The position numbers and the translations under genes are program-made. The notes under the pieces were generated by a model that had not been told where the DNA came from, ran no database searches, and worked only from the letters and a program-made list of their open reading frames with translations. Below are positions 1-9,346 of a DNA stretch of 64,000 nucleotides, one piece after another. This DNA comes from Bradyrhizobium betae (GTDB taxonomy: Bacteria > Pseudomonadota > Alphaproteobacteria > Rhizobiales > Xanthobacteraceae): NCBI RefSeq assembly GCF_004123905.1, contig NZ_MZXW01000016.1, positions 248,001 through 312,000 of the forward strand, given 5' to 3'. Position 1 is the stretch's first letter; each line of letters starts with the position of its first letter.

Positions 1-643
1 TGTTGCGCGAGTCGAACATGGTCAGCACGATGCCGTGGATCGACAGGTTCGGGTTGAGTGTCGAGCGCACCTGCTCCACCGTCTGCAGCAATTGCGACAG
101 ACCTTCGAGCGCGAAGAACTCGCACTGCAGCGGCACCAGGATCGCATCCGACGCGGCCATCGCATTCACTGTGAGCAGGTTCAGCGAGGGCGGGCAGTCG
201 ATCAGCACATAGGTGTAATCCGCATCAGGCGAGACGTTGTTGTTGAGCGCGCCGATCGCGTCGCGCAGCTTGAACGCGCGCCCGGGCGTGGTGCCGAGCT
301 CGAGCTCGAGGCCGGAGAGATCCATGGTCGAGGGCGCGATATGCAAGCGCGGCACCGCTGTCGACACCACCGCTTCGCGCAAATTCGCTTCGCCGATCAG
401 CACGTCGTAGGTCGAGCAGGAGCGGTTGCGGCGGTCGATGCCGAGGCCGGTCGAGGCGTTGCCCTGCGGGTCGAGATCGACGATCAGGACGCGCTCGCCA
501 ATCGCCGCGAGTGCTGTACCGAGGTTGATCGCTGTGGTTGTTTTTCCCACACCGCCCTTTTGATTCGCCAGCGCGAGGATGCGCGGGTGACCATGCGGGA
601 CTTCAGCGGTCTGTCCTTGCTGCGGTTCGTCAATCACGCTCAT
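1..643 (-). CDS. parA: ParA chromosome-partitioning ATPase (3' end outside window)
   Basis: ParA-type ATPase that segregates the chromosome origin together with ParB bound to parS. The gene starts at the ATG at 643 and runs off the left edge, so about 214 N-terminal residues are visible. The start of the protein holds the deviant Walker A motif KGGVGKTT after ALANQ, followed by the Walker A' region (VDLDPQGNAS) and the Walker B-like LIDCPPSLNLLT, all typical of ParA/Soj. It lies 31 bp downstream of rsmG on the same strand, the usual rsmG-parA-parB order, so parB should lie just left of the window. The parS cluster at 1251-3750 supports the assignment. Very confident. Confidence 0.95.
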   Translation of the reverse strand, partial: MSVIDEPQQGQTAEVPHGHPRILALANQKGGVGKTTTAINLGTALAAIGERVLIVDLDPQGNASTGLGIDRRNRSCSTYDVLIGEANLREAVVSTAVPRLHIAPSTMDLSGLELELGTTPGRAFKLRDAIGALNNNVSPDADYTYVLIDCPPSLNLLTVNAMAASDAILVPLQCEFFALEGLSQLLQTVEQVRSTLNPNLSIHGIVLTMFDSRN

Positions 644-674
644 CGCAAATTCCCCCACTCAACCCCTGAACGCC

Positions 675-1448
675 TCAGCCGCGTCGGTCGACGGATGTCA
701 GCTCCACGATCCAACCATCGCCGGTACGGCTTCGGTGGAGCTGCGGCTGAATAATCCAATATTTAGCGGCTTCGGTCAATTCAGCCTCTACATCTTGACC
801 CTTTGGAAATAACGCCTTTGCGCCTTGGCGCATCAGCGGCTCCGCAAAGCCGATAAGTTGATGTAGCGGAGCTAGTGCGCGCGCGGTGACGCAATCGACG
901 GGGCCGGTGATTCTATCCACATTATCCCCGATCTCAGCGAGATGTACGACTCCTGGTGATGTGGTGATGCGGATCGCTTCACGCAAAAATGCGGCCTTCT
1001 TGGCGATTCGCTCGACCAGATGGACGCGGCCGTCGGGCGTCCCGGCCATGACGCAGGCCAGTACGACGCCGGGAAAGCCGCCGCCGCTGCCGAGGTCGGC
1101 CCAGCGTTTTGCAGTTGGCGCAAGATCAACGAGTTGAAGCGAATCAGCGATGTGCCGGGTCCAGAGGTTTGGCAGAGTCGAGGGCGCGACCAGATTGGTC
1201 TTGGCCTGCCACTCCCGGAACAGCGCGATGTAGCGATCGAGCCGATCCTCGGTTTCACGTGAAACGGGGGCGAGCTTCAGCGCCGCGCGCTTGTCCGCGG
1301 CGATGATGGCGTCGAGCGCCTGGTCGTTGGCGCTGCCCTTGTCGAGCTTCGGTTTGACTGGCGCCGGGTCCGGACGACGAGCAGCGCCCTCGCCCGCTCC
1401 CGGTCGTCGCGATAGCGGTTTGTCCCCGCCCGATCCGCGCTGTTTCAC
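675..1448 (-). CDS. rsmG: 16S rRNA (guanine-N7) methyltransferase RsmG (GidB)
   Basis: RsmG methylates N7 of a guanine in the 530 loop of 16S rRNA using S-adenosylmethionine. The SAM-binding motif ADLGSGGGFPG is clear in the middle of the protein and the fold is of normal length. No ATG exists in frame before the SAM motif, so the start must be a non-ATG codon; the GTG at 1448 is the longest choice and lies inside a parS palindrome. The first roughly 45 residues are low-complexity and basic, so a later start cannot be excluded. A second parS site at 1251-1266 is read through in frame as V-S-R-E-T. It sits 9 bp after mnmG and directly before parA, as in many bacteria. Confidence 0.93.
   Translation of the reverse strand: MKQRGSGGDKPLSRRPGAGEGAARRPDPAPVKPKLDKGSANDQALDAIIAADKRAALKLAPVSRETEDRLDRYIALFREWQAKTNLVAPSTLPNLWTRHIADSLQLVDLAPTAKRWADLGSGGGFPGVVLACVMAGTPDGRVHLVERIAKKAAFLREAIRITTSPGVVHLAEIGDNVDRITGPVDCVTARALAPLHQLIGFAEPLMRQGAKALFPKGQDVEAELTEAAKYWIIQPQLHRSRTGDGWIVELTSVDRRG
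1251..1266. promoter_or_regulatory. parS centromere site inside rsmG
   Basis: GGTTTCACGTGAAACG matches the ParB-binding consensus TGTTTCACGTGAAACA at 14 of 16 positions, with a perfect 14-bp palindromic core. It lies inside the rsmG reading frame, where it encodes V-S-R-E-T. ParB dimers nucleate at such sites. Confidence 0.85.
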
Positions 1449-1456
1449 GTGAAACG
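1441..1456. promoter_or_regulatory. parS centromere site at the rsmG start
   Basis: TGTTTCACGTGAAACG matches the parS consensus at 15 of 16 positions. It covers the 9-bp gap between mnmG and rsmG and includes the proposed GTG start codon of rsmG. Confidence 0.9.
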
Positions 1457-1457
1457 C

Positions 1458-3338
1458 CTATGCGATTGCTTTGGAAGTCTTCCGGGCCTCGCGGCGGAGA
1501 TAGGCCGCGAGGATGCCGAGTGCCGCCGGCGTCATGCCGTCGATCCGGCCGGCCTGGCCGACCGTGAACGGCCGCGCCTTCTCCAGCTTAGCCCGCACCT
1601 CATTGGAGAGACCGGGGACCTGCTGGTAGTCGACCTCCGACAGCACCATCCCCTCATCGCGCCGGAAGGCTTCGACGTCGGCGCTCTGGCGCTCAAGATA
1701 GACGTCGTACTTGGCGTCGATCTCGAGATGCGTGGCGATCACAGGGTCGATGCCCGACAATTCCGGCCAGATCGCACGGACCTGGCTCCAGCCGATATCG
1801 GGATAGGCCATCAGCTCGAAGGCCGAGCGGCGCTGGCCATCCCGGTTCAGGGACAGGCCGTGCTTGATCGCCTCGTTCGGCGTGATGGTCAGCGACTTCG
1901 ACAACGTCCGGGCCGCGTTCAGCGCCTCTATCTTGGCACGATGATGCTGGGTCCGGGCATTGCTGGTACATCCAAGCGCGATCCCCTTCTCGGTCAGGCG
2001 CTGATCGGCATTGTCGGCCCGTAGCGTCAGCCGGTACTCCGCCCTTGAGGTGAACATCCGATAGGGCTCGCTGATCCCGCGGGTGACGAGGTCATCAATC
2101 ATCACGCCGAGATAACCGTCGGCACGGTCGAACACCGTCAGTGCGGCACCACTCGCGGCCAAAGCCGCGTTCAGACCGGCCACGATGCCCTGCCCGGCGG
2201 CCTCTTCGTATCCGGTGGTGCCGTTGATCTGCCCGGCTAGGAACAGACCACGCAGACGCTTGGTCTGGAGGGTCGGATCGAGTTCACGGGGATCGATGTG
2301 ATCATATTCGATGGCGTAGCCCGGACGGACCATCTTCACCCGCTCCAGACCGGGGATGGTAGCGAGGATCGCGAGCTGAACTTCTTCAGGAAGCGAGGTC
2401 GAAATGCCGTTGGGATAGACCGTGCTGTCGTCGAGCCCTTCCGGCTCCAGGAAGATCTGATGGCCGTCGCGATCGCCAAAGCGGACGATCTTGTCCTCGA
2501 TCGAGGGGCAATAGCGCGGTCCGGAGCTCTTGATCTGGCCGGAGTACATTGGGGAGCGATGGACATTGGCCCGGATCACCTCGTGTGTGGCAGCCGTGGT
2601 CCGGGTGATGCCGCACTGGATCTGCGGGGTGGTGATCCGCTCCGTCATGACCGAGAACGGCTCCGGCGGCTCGTCTCCGGGCTGCATTTCGACCGCAGAC
2701 CAGTCGATCGTGGCGCCGTCCAGACGCGGCGGAGTGCCCGTCTTGAGCCGTCCAAGGGTGAAACCGGCCCGCTCGAAGGAGGCCGAAAGACCCATCGCAG
2801 GCGCTTCGCCGACGCGGCCGGCGGGCCAGTTCTTCTCACCGAGATGGATCAGACCACGAAGGAAGGTGCCGGTGGTGACGACCACCGCCCCCGCCTGAAG
2901 CTCCCGGCCGTCCGCCAGGCGCAGTCCGGTCACCCGCCCCTCGACCACGATCAGCTCGTCAGCCTCGCCCTCGATGACCGAAAGACCCTCGGTCTCCCGG
3001 ATCGCGGCCTGCATCGCAGCGGCATAGAGCTTTCGATCCGCCTGGGCGCGGGGACCACGGACAGCTGGACCCTTGCGACGGTTGAGGACGCGAAACTGGA
3101 TGCCGCCGGCATCGCCGACCCGACCCATCAGACCATCGAGCGCGTCGACCTCGCGAACCAGATGGCCCTTGCCGAGACCGCCGATGGCGGGATTGCAGGA
3201 CATCGCGCCGACGGTGGCGAAACGGTGCGTCACCAGGGCGGTGGTCGCGCCCATCCGGGCAGACGCAGCCGCGGCCTCACAGCCGGCGTGGCCGCCGCCA
3301 ATCACGATGACGTCGAAACTCTCTCGCACTGTTCGCAT
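1458..3338 (-). CDS. mnmG: tRNA uridine-5-carboxymethylaminomethyl modification enzyme MnmG (GidA)
   Basis: FAD-dependent subunit of the MnmE-MnmG complex, which adds the carboxymethylaminomethyl group to the wobble uridine of several tRNAs. The 626-residue length is normal. The N-terminal dinucleotide-binding motif [12 protein letters not shown] is near residue 12, followed by the family signature blocks [14 protein letters not shown] and [13 protein letters not shown] and the C-terminal [15 protein letters not shown] region. The ATG at 3338 is the natural start. It is followed by rsmG 9 bp downstream and has two parS sites in its upstream region, with mnmE further upstream on the same strand. 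Confidence 0.97.
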   Translation of the reverse strand: MRTVRESFDVIVIGGGHAGCEAAAASARMGATTALVTHRFATVGAMSCNPAIGGLGKGHLVREVDALDGLMGRVGDAGGIQFRVLNRRKGPAVRGPRAQADRKLYAAAMQAAIRETEGLSVIEGEADELIVVEGRVTGLRLADGRELQAGAVVVTTGTFLRGLIHLGEKNWPAGRVGEAPAMGLSASFERAGFTLGRLKTGTPPRLDGATIDWSAVEMQPGDEPPEPFSVMTERITTPQIQCGITRTTAATHEVIRANVHRSPMYSGQIKSSGPRYCPSIEDKIVRFGDRDGHQIFLEPEGLDDSTVYPNGISTSLPEEVQLAILATIPGLERVKMVRPGYAIEYDHIDPRELDPTLQTKRLRGLFLAGQINGTTGYEEAAGQGIVAGLNAALAASGAALTVFDRADGYLGVMIDDLVTRGISEPYRMFTSRAEYRLTLRADNADQRLTEKGIALGCTSNARTQHHRAKIEALNAARTLSKSLTITPNEAIKHGLSLNRDGQRRSAFELMAYPDIGWSQVRAIWPELSGIDPVIATHLEIDAKYDVYLERQSADVEAFRRDEGMVLSEVDYQQVPGLSNEVRAKLEKARPFTVGQAGRIDGMTPAALGILAAYLRREARKTSKAIA

Positions 3339-3394
3339 GGGGGACTTCTATCCCAGAGCGGAAAAAGCCGGAAGTGGAAACTGGCCGAGGCGGC

Positions 3395-3410
3395 TGTTTC
3401 ACGTGAAACG
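3395..3410. promoter_or_regulatory. parS centromere site
   Basis: TGTTTCACGTGAAACG, 15 of 16 positions of the parS consensus, in the gap upstream of mnmG. Confidence 0.9.
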
Positions 3411-3486
3411 CGGGTGGCCGGGGGGTACCGGACTCATTTTCGCGAAAACAACCCCATGCACAGTAGGAGGGCGTGGGAAGGACTGC

Positions 3487-3502
3487 TGTTTCACGTGAAA
3501 CA
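3487..3502. promoter_or_regulatory. parS centromere site (perfect)
   Basis: TGTTTCACGTGAAACA, a perfect 16-bp match to the parS consensus, 92 bp from the neighbouring site in the mnmE-mnmG gap. Confidence 0.95.
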
Positions 3503-3561
3503 AGATGGGTCGTGCACGGCGGATGGAACGAGCAGTCGAGCAGGGCTATTGCCGCAAACTC

Positions 3562-3642
3562 CGTCATTGCGAGCGAAGCAATCCAGAATCCCACCGCGGA
3601 GATAGCCTGGATTGCTTCGTCGCAAGGCTCCTCCCAATGACG
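3562..3642. repeat. Palindromic extragenic repeat between parS sites
   Basis: An 81-bp imperfect inverted repeat. The left arm reads CGTCATTGCGAGCGAAGCAA and the right arm is its near complement ending in CCTCCCAATGACG, with inner arms GCAATCCAG and CTGGATTGC. It resembles the extragenic palindromes scattered in Bradyrhizobium genomes. It lies between two parS sites in the mnmE-mnmG gap. Confidence 0.7.
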
Positions 3643-3703
3643 AGGTTGGGGCGTGCGCTCCGCTCCCAGCACCCCTGCTCTCGCCGCGGGAGTAAATCAG
3701 ACG

Positions 3704-3719
3704 TGTTTCACGTGAAACA
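3704..3719. promoter_or_regulatory. parS centromere site (perfect)
   Basis: TGTTTCACGTGAAACA, a second perfect 16-bp parS, 75 bp downstream of the mnmE stop codon. A decayed copy with 13 of 16 matches follows at 3735-3750. Confidence 0.95.
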
Positions 3720-3734
3720 GCTGGAACCGCCTCG

Positions 3735-3750
3735 TGTTTGAGGTGAAACG
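3735..3750. promoter_or_regulatory. Degenerate parS-like site
   Basis: TGTTTGAGGTGAAACG differs from the parS consensus at three positions, two of them in the central CACGTG core. It is 15 bp beyond a perfect parS. Whether ParB binds it is uncertain; it may be a relic. Confidence 0.45.
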
Positions 3751-3764
3751 CAAACAATGGAACA

Positions 3765-3795
3765 AGTGCTAGTTCTACATTGAAGAACTAGCACT
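3765..3795 (-). terminator. Hairpin at the mnmE stop codon, probable terminator
   Basis: A perfect 12-bp stem (AGTGCTAGTTCT and its complement) with a 7-nt loop overlaps the mnmE stop codon. On the minus strand it is followed by TGTTCCATTGTTTG, only moderately T-rich, so termination strength is uncertain. Confidence 0.5.
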
Positions 3796-5119
3796 ACTTT
3801 CCGATACAGAATTTCTGGAAAATGGCTCCAAGGACGTCCTCGACGTCCACCCGACCGAGCAGCCGGCCCAGGGCATAGGCGGCGGCGCGCAGCTCTTCGG
3901 CGGCGAGCTCTTCGCCCTCCTCTACAAGCTCCAGGCTTCGACGCAAGCTGTCTGATGCCCGATGCAAGAGATCCCGCTGACGTGTCCGGGTCACCAGGGC
4001 GCCCTCGCTGGTTCCAAAGCATTCGGCCGCGAATTCAACCAGCGCATTGATCAGCTCCGGCAATCCGTCCCCTCGCCGCGCCGAAATCGCGAAGGACCTG
4101 TCGGCGTCCACCCCGACCGCCGAGACGCCGAGATCAATCTTGTTGCGGACCATCCAGACCGGCGCGGTCCCAGTCGCTCGCTCTTCGACCTTCGCCTCGG
4201 GGCCCGTAAGCCACAACACGACATCGGCGTCCTCGGCCCGTGCCCGTGCCCGGCGCACGCCTTCCTGCTCGACGGGATCATCGGTCTCGCGAATGCCGGC
4301 GGTATCGATCACTGTGACCGGATAGCCATCGAGATCGAGTTGCACCTCGATGACGTCACGCGTGGTGCCGGCGTGCGGCGAGACGATCGCGACCTCGCGT
4401 CGTGCGAGCTGATTCATCAGCGTCGACTTGCCCACGTTCGGCGGACCGGCAATTGCAACCACCAGGCCGTCACGGAGGCGCTCAGCTTGTCCCTGTGCCG
4501 CAAGGACTTTTGCAATTTCGTCATGCAGCGCTTTGATCGCCTTCACCGCCGGCGCCCTCAACTCGGCGGGCACGTCGCCCTCGTCGGAAAAATCTATGCC
4601 GGCCTCGATCAGCGCGGACGCCTCGATGATGCGCTCGCGCCAGTCACGCGCGCGATCGCCGAGCAGGCCTTGCAGCTGGCGGAGCGCCTGGCGGCGCTGG
4701 CGGTCCGTGTCGGCATGAATGAGATCGTCGAGGCCCTCGGCTTCGGTGAGGTCGAGCTTGCCGTTCTCGAAGGCGCGCCGCGTGAACTCGCCGGGCTCGG
4801 CCGCGCGCGTATTCGGAATATTCGAAATTGCGGCGAGGAGTGCCGAGAGCACCGCGCGTCCGCCATGGACGTGGAATTCGGCGACGTCTTCGCCGGTCGC
4901 GCTTGCCGGCCCCGGAAACCAGAGCACCACGGCGTCGTCGATCGGCTGGCCGGCGCCGTCACGGAGCAGCCGGCGGCTGGCCTGCCTCAGCGCGGGCAAC
5001 TTGCCCGCCAGGGTCGTCAGCGCCAGGCCAGCCTGCGGTCCGGACACGCGCACCAATGCGATCGCACTCGGCGGACGGCCGGACGACAGCGCGAAGATGG
5101 TCTGGTCTCGCGGGTGCAT
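3794..5119 (-). CDS. mnmE: tRNA modification GTPase MnmE (TrmE)
   Basis: GTPase partner of MnmG in wobble-uridine modification. The 441-residue protein has the N-terminal tetrahydrofolate-binding domain ([21 protein letters not shown]), a central helical region and an inserted G domain: G1 [14 protein letters not shown]2 AGTTRD, G3 [10 protein letters not shown] and G4 RNKIDL. It ends in the conserved F-C-I-G-K, whose cysteine is needed for the modification step. The start at 5119 gives the standard N-terminus. The stop codon lies in a hairpin at 3765-3795. Confidence 0.97.
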   Translation of the reverse strand: MHPRDQTIFALSSGRPPSAIALVRVSGPQAGLALTTLAGKLPALRQASRRLLRDGAGQPIDDAVVLWFPGPASATGEDVAEFHVHGGRAVLSALLAAISNIPNTRAAEPGEFTRRAFENGKLDLTEAEGLDDLIHADTDRQRRQALRQLQGLLGDRARDWRERIIEASALIEAGIDFSDEGDVPAELRAPAVKAIKALHDEIAKVLAAQGQAERLRDGLVVAIAGPPNVGKSTLMNQLARREVAIVSPHAGTTRDVIEVQLDLDGYPVTVIDTAGIRETDDPVEQEGVRRARARAEDADVVLWLTGPEAKVEERATGTAPVWMVRNKIDLGVSAVGVDADRSFAISARRGDGLPELINALVEFAAECFGTSEGALVTRTRQRDLLHRASDSLRRSLELVEEGEELAAEELRAAAYALGRLLGRVDVEDVLGAIFQKFCIGK

Positions 5120-5386
5120 GGCCTATTTGTCCGGCTGCCGCCGAAAAGGCAAACACCCGTTTCGATCACCAGGCGGGGCGATTTTGCTGCAGCAAATCCT
5201 GCAGCAAGACCGCTATATTGCACCGCAACATAGCTGCAGCATTCTCGCTGCGAAATCCTTTTTCTCCGACGGAACGCTCGTTCGTGTGGTCAAGTATTAT
5301 ATTTATATATCAATATCTTAAGTGAAATTCTGATCCGGGTTGGACCTTTGTCCATGCTGCGCATTTGCTGCAGCAAAGGCGCCCAA
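5120..5386. other. Gap between mnmE and rho with repeated GCTGCA motifs and an AT-rich core
   Basis: No gene is visible. The stretch holds two identical 14-bp palindromes TTTGCTGCAGCAAA (5183-5196 and 5364-5377) and further CTGCAGC copies at 5199-5205 and 5233-5240. Between them lies an unusually AT-rich run (about 5288-5322, TATATTTATATATCAATATC) that could hold the mnmE promoter. Confidence 0.55.
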
Positions 5387-5411
5387 CAAAAAGGGCGCCC
5401 GAAGGCGCCCT
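5387..5411 (-). terminator. Rho-independent terminator downstream of rho
   Basis: On the minus strand the sequence AGGGCGCC, loop TTCG, GGCGCCCT is followed by a run of T residues. The 8-bp GC stem with a stable tetraloop lies 37 bp after the rho stop codon and fits an intrinsic terminator. Confidence 0.8.
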
Positions 5412-5447
5412 CTGATTTCTTGCTGCACTTTTTTTGCTGCACCTGGC

Positions 5448-6713
5448 TCAGGTGTTCATGGAATCGAAGAACTCCGAATTGCTCTTGGTCGAGCGCAGCT
5501 TGTCGAGCAAGAAGTCGATCGCGTCCATCGTGCCCATCGGGTTGAGGATGCGGCGGAGCACGTACATCTTCTTGAGCACCTGCGGATCGGTGATGAGCTC
5601 CTCCTTGCGGGTGCCGGAGCGCGAGATGTCGATCGCCGGGAAGGTGCGCTTGTCCGAGACCTTGCGGTCCAGGATCAGCTCCGAGTTACCGGTGCCCTTG
5701 AACTCTTCGAAAATGACTTCGTCCATGCGGCTGCCGGTATCGACCAGCGCGGTCGCGATGATGGTCAGCGAGCCGCCCTCCTCGATGTTGCGGGCGGCAC
5801 CGAAGAATCGCTTCGGGCGCTGCAGCGCGTTGGCGTCGACACCGCCGGTCAGCACCTTGCCGGATGACGGCACCACGGTGTTGTAGGCGCGGCCGAGGCG
5901 AGTGATCGAATCGAGCAGGATGACGACGTCGCGGCCATGCTCGACCAGACGTTTTGCTTTTTCGATCACCATCTCGGCGACCTGGACGTGACGCACTGCC
6001 GGTTCGTCGAAGGTCGAGGACACGACCTCGCCCTTCACCGAACGCTGCATGTCCGTGACTTCTTCCGGACGCTCGTCGATCAGGAGCACGATCAGATAGC
6101 ATTCGGGATGATTGTGCGTGATCGAGTGCGCGATGTTCTGCATCAGCACGGTTTTACCCGTGCGCGGCGGAGCGACGATCAAGGCGCGCTGGCCCTTGCC
6201 GATCGGCGCGACGATGTCGATCACCCTTGCAGACAGGTCTTTTCGCGTCGGATCGTCGATTTCCATGCGGAAGCGCTGATTCGGAAACAGCGGCGTGAGG
6301 TTGTCGAAATTAACCTTGTGCTTGGCCTTTTCCGGATCCTCGAAATTGAGCGTGTTGACCTTCAGCAGCGCGAAATAGCGTTCGCCCTCCTTCGGGCTGC
6401 GAATGTGGCCTTCGATGGTGTCGCCGGTGCGCAGCCCGAAACGGCGGATCTGCGAGGGCGAAACGTAGATGTCATCCGGGCCCGGCAGATAATTCGCATC
6501 GGGCGAGCGGAGGAAGCCGAAACCGTCGGAGAGCACCTCGACGACACCTTCGCCGACGATGTCAGTCTCAGCCAGCGCAAGCTGCTTGAGGATGGCGAAC
6601 AGCAGCTCCTGCTTGCGCATCGTGCTGGCGTTCTCGACCCCGTGCTCTTCCGCGAACGAGACAAGCTCGGCCGGGGTTTTCGACTTGAGGTCCTGGAGTT
6701 TAATTTCCCGCAT
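5448..6713 (-). CDS. rho: Transcription termination factor Rho
   Basis: Hexameric RNA-dependent ATPase and helicase that ends transcription. The start is set at the ATG at 6713 ([14 protein letters not shown]), giving 421 residues, the usual length; a longer in-frame extension upstream has no Rho-like sequence. Domains in order: N-terminal helical domain (1-45), cold-shock-like RNA-binding domain (about 50-120, [22 protein letters not shown]), and RecA-like ATPase with Walker [12 protein letters not shown], Walker [14 protein letters not shown] and the Q-loop region. Monocistronic, with an intrinsic terminator downstream. Confidence 0.97.
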   Translation of the reverse strand: MREIKLQDLKSKTPAELVSFAEEHGVENASTMRKQELLFAILKQLALAETDIVGEGVVEVLSDGFGFLRSPDANYLPGPDDIYVSPSQIRRFGLRTGDTIEGHIRSPKEGERYFALLKVNTLNFEDPEKAKHKVNFDNLTPLFPNQRFRMEIDDPTRKDLSARVIDIVAPIGKGQRALIVAPPRTGKTVLMQNIAHSITHNHPECYLIVLLIDERPEEVTDMQRSVKGEVVSSTFDEPAVRHVQVAEMVIEKAKRLVEHGRDVVILLDSITRLGRAYNTVVPSSGKVLTGGVDANALQRPKRFFGAARNIEEGGSLTIIATALVDTGSRMDEVIFEEFKGTGNSELILDRKVSDKRTFPAIDISRSGTRKEELITDPQVLKKMYVLRRILNPMGTMDAIDFLLDKLRSTKSNSEFFDSMNT

Positions 6714-6962
6714 TGGGGTGGTCCTGTGGGGTAACCTTGGGAGGGGGTGCGAGGAGGCTCTGAAATGCGGACGTGAGAAAGATAAGGTCCGCAGGTCTGG
6801 CAAGGTTAAGTGCCGGTGAGGCTTCAAACCTGATGCGGTGTCCGGCCTCTGGAAAGCTCAGACACAACCACATCCGCCTGCGTTGGGTGGGATAACCTCA
6901 ATATAGAAAATCGCTTCCCACTCCGCAAGCCGAAGCGCTGAGCGATCATTCACGAACCCTGC

Positions 6963-7406
6963 CTAGAACGGCTTCACGATCACCATGATGACGATGAGAA
7001 TCATCAGGACGGTCGGCACCTCATTGATAATCCGATAGAATTTCTGGCTCCGCGGGCGCCGGTCGGCGGCGAAGTCCTTCACCCAGCGGGAAAAAAAGCC
7101 GTGGACCGCGGACATCGCCAGGACCAGTGCCAGTTTTACGTGCAGCCAGCCGAATGTGAACCAATGGCCGGACCAGGCGAGATAGAGCCCGGCGAGCCAG
7201 GTGACGATCATGGCGGGATTGATGATGGCCTTGAGCAGCCGGCGCTCCATCACCTTGAAGGTTTCCGACTGCCTCGAGCCGATTTCGGCTTCGCAGTGAT
7301 AAACAAACAACCTGGGCAGATAGAGCATGCCCGCCATCCAGGAGATGACGGCGATCACATGCAGCGCCTTGATCCAGAGGTAGACGTCTTCGAACATGTT
7401 TTGCAT
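6963..7406 (-). CDS. hemJ: Protoporphyrinogen IX oxidase HemJ
   Basis: Integral membrane enzyme that oxidises protoporphyrinogen IX to protoporphyrin IX in heme synthesis. The 147-residue protein has four predicted membrane helices and the conserved first helix LWIKALHVIAVISWMAGMLYLPRLFVYH, whose histidine is a likely heme or substrate ligand, plus the WLHVKLALVLAMSAVHG block. Start codons at 7406 and 7397 are both possible. It follows rho, as in many alphaproteobacteria; the hemE gene often found beside it is not in this window. Confidence 0.9.
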   Translation of the reverse strand: MQNMFEDVYLWIKALHVIAVISWMAGMLYLPRLFVYHCEAEIGSRQSETFKVMERRLLKAIINPAMIVTWLAGLYLAWSGHWFTFGWLHVKLALVLAMSAVHGFFSRWVKDFAADRRPRSQKFYRIINEVPTVLMILIVIMVIVKPF

Positions 7407-7854
7407 CCGGCTTCGCTCAGATCAGGGAACGCTGGGGATAGTAAGAACTCGTTAAGGTCTTACCTGCACACATATCCGTCCGCAGCGCTCCTCCTAAATC
7501 TAAGAATCTTAGATTCTTAAGGTTTGAGTCTATGTGACGGTGGATTGGACTCATGCAATTCCATCCGCCGGTCCACCCGCGCTTGTTCACATCCATCAAC
7601 ATATCCCGGATAGCTCCGGCGGCTCGCGATAAGCCATCCAGCTTCAAAGACTTGCGGGTTTCTGTCGGCAGCTTATCAAGGGGGTTGTCCGCGCAATCCC
7701 GTTTTCCTCTCGGCGGGGTGTCGGACTTGTTCCGATGGGCAGTGGTGTGAACAAAATTGGCAGTTGTCCCGCCCCTGCTGTCGCACATCCCTTTCCGAGG
7801 GGTTAAGGTCCACAGAAATCCACAAACCACACCGTCCTCATACAAAGAGTTTTT
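7407..7854. other. Gene-free gap, candidate replication origin
   Basis: About 450 bp without a coding gene between the diverging hemJ and ppsR. It contains two inverted copies of TTGTTCACA (7583-7591 and reverse at 7746-7754), close to the DnaA-box consensus TTATNCACA, weaker boxes such as AATCCACAA at 7819-7827, and a nested AT-rich palindrome at 7497-7519. In Caulobacter and Rickettsia the origin lies next to the homologue of ppsR (RP001), and parS clusters normally lie near the origin. This is an inference from position and motifs; a divergent promoter region alone is the alternative. Confidence 0.45.
7497..7519. repeat. Nested AT-rich palindrome
   Basis: Two overlapping palindromes share this stretch: AATCTAAG-AAT-CTTAGATT and TAAGAATC-TTA-GATTCTTA. 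Such an AT-rich structure is rare in this GC-rich genome. It lies in the candidate origin and could be an unwinding or protein-binding element. Confidence 0.6.
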
Positions 7855-8691
7855 GTGCCGACCTCGACCAATTATTTCCATCTGCACCTGGTCTCCGACT
7901 CCACCGGCGAGACGCTGATCACGGTCGCACGCGCCGTCGCGGCGCAGTACGCCAATGTCACCCCGGTCGAGCATGTCTATCCGCTGGTGCGGAGCCAGAA
8001 ACAGCTCGACCGTGTGCTCGACGAGATCGAGGAGGCACCAGGGATCGTGCTGTTCACGCTGCTGGAGAAAGATCTGGTCTCCCGGCTCGAGGACAAGTGC
8101 AAAGGGATCAACGTTCCGAGCCTGTCCATCATCGGTCCGGTGATGCAGTTGTTCGAAGCCTATCTTGGAGCAGCGACCACCGGCCGCGTCGGCGCCCAGC
8201 ACGTGCTCAACGCGGAATATTTCAAACGCATCGACGCGCTGAACTACACGATGATCCATGACGATGGTCAGCATGTCGAAGGCCTCGACGATGCCGACGT
8301 GGTGCTTGTCGGTGTCTCCCGCACCTCGAAGACGCCGACATCGATCTATCTCGCCAATCGCGGCATCCGCACCGCGAACGTGCCACTGGTTCCCGGCATT
8401 CCGGTTCCGGCGCAATTGGAGACGTTGACGCGACCGCTGGTCGTGAGCCTGCACGCGACGCCGGAACGCCTGATCCAGGTGCGTCAGAACCGCCTGCTCT
8501 CGATGGGTGCCGATTCCAGCAGCGACTCCTACACCGACAAACAGTTGGTCGCCGAGGAGGTCGCGTTCGCGCGCAAGCTGAGCGCCAAGCATGACTGGCC
8601 GCTGCTGGACGTCACGCGTCGCTCGATCGAGGAAACCGCGGCGGCAATCATGAAACTCTACAGCGATCGCCAGCGTAACCGGCCCTCTTAA
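7855..8691 (+). CDS. ppsR: Pyruvate, phosphate dikinase / PEP synthetase regulatory protein (DUF299)
   Basis: Bifunctional ADP-dependent kinase and Pi-dependent phosphorylase that switches pyruvate phosphate dikinase or PEP synthetase off and on. The 278-residue protein starts with a GTG at 7855 and the family N-terminus [14 protein letters not shown]. It has the P-loop-like [11 protein letters not shown] near residue 152 and the C-terminal [10 protein letters not shown] block. In Caulobacter and Rickettsia the homologue (RP001) flanks the replication origin. maf begins 23 bp downstream, so the two are probably co-transcribed. Confidence 0.93.
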   Translation: MPTSTNYFHLHLVSDSTGETLITVARAVAAQYANVTPVEHVYPLVRSQKQLDRVLDEIEEAPGIVLFTLLEKDLVSRLEDKCKGINVPSLSIIGPVMQLFEAYLGAATTGRVGAQHVLNAEYFKRIDALNYTMIHDDGQHVEGLDDADVVLVGVSRTSKTPTSIYLANRGIRTANVPLVPGIPVPAQLETLTRPLVVSLHATPERLIQVRQNRLLSMGADSSSDSYTDKQLVAEEVAFARKLSAKHDWPLLDVTRRSIEETAAAIMKLYSDRQRNRPS

Positions 8692-8714
8692 TAGTCTTGG
8701 GACTAGTTTTCACG

Positions 8715-9323
8715 ATGGGTCTGTGGCGCGGCAAATCTCCATTGATCCTGGCGTCGCAAAGCAGCGCGCGAAAAATGCTGCTGGCCAATGCCGGGTTCGA
8801 ATTTGAGGCTGTGACCGCCGACATCGACGAGCGCGGCATCCAGGCTGCGTCAAAACTTTCCAATCCGCGCGAGATCGGCCTGCTGCTGGCGCGCGAGAAG
8901 GCCAAGGCGGTCTCGGCCAATCGTCCCGGAAGCTATGTGATCGGCGCCGATCAGACGCTGGCGCTCGGCGAACGTCTCTTCAACAAGCCCGCCGGCCGCG
9001 CGCAGGCGTTGGCACAGCTGCGGGATCTCGCCGGGAACAGCCATGAGCTGAATTCCGCGGTGGCCGTCGCGCATGACGGCAAGATTGTCTTCGAGGATGT
9101 CTCGGTGGCCCGCATGACCATGCGAGTGCTGACCGAGGCCGAGCTCTCGGCCTATCTCGACGCCGCCGGCGATGCGGTCACGACAAGCGTAGGCGCCTAT
9201 CAGCTTGAAGGTCTGGGTATCCACCTGTTCGAGCGCATCGAGGGCGATCATTTCACCATTCTCGGCCTGCCGCTGCTGCCGCTGCTTGCGTTCCTGCGGA
9301 GCGAACAGCTAATTGCGGTGTAG
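8715..9323 (+). CDS. maf: Maf-like nucleotide pyrophosphatase
   Basis: House-cleaning nucleotide pyrophosphatase of the Maf/YhdE/YceF family, which hydrolyses non-canonical or selected NTPs. The ATG at 8715 gives 202 residues beginning [20 protein letters not shown], with the family motif S-x-S-x-R-K near the N-terminus and the second motif VIGADQTL (the more usual form is GADT). An upstream TTG would add six residues without family similarity. It starts 23 bp after ppsR and precedes coaE by 23 bp, suggesting one operon. Confidence 0.9.
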   Translation: MGLWRGKSPLILASQSSARKMLLANAGFEFEAVTADIDERGIQAASKLSNPREIGLLLAREKAKAVSANRPGSYVIGADQTLALGERLFNKPAGRAQALAQLRDLAGNSHELNSAVAVAHDGKIVFEDVSVARMTMRVLTEAELSAYLDAAGDAVTTSVGAYQLEGLGIHLFERIEGDHFTILGLPLLPLLAFLRSEQLIAV

Positions 9324-9346
9324 ACGATAAATATGGCTGGGCGCTG

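Noticed and set aside
7417..8592. A 391-codon frame antisense to ppsR as a hemE relic
   Set aside because: It has no uroporphyrinogen decarboxylase motifs; it is simply the reverse of ppsR plus the gap.
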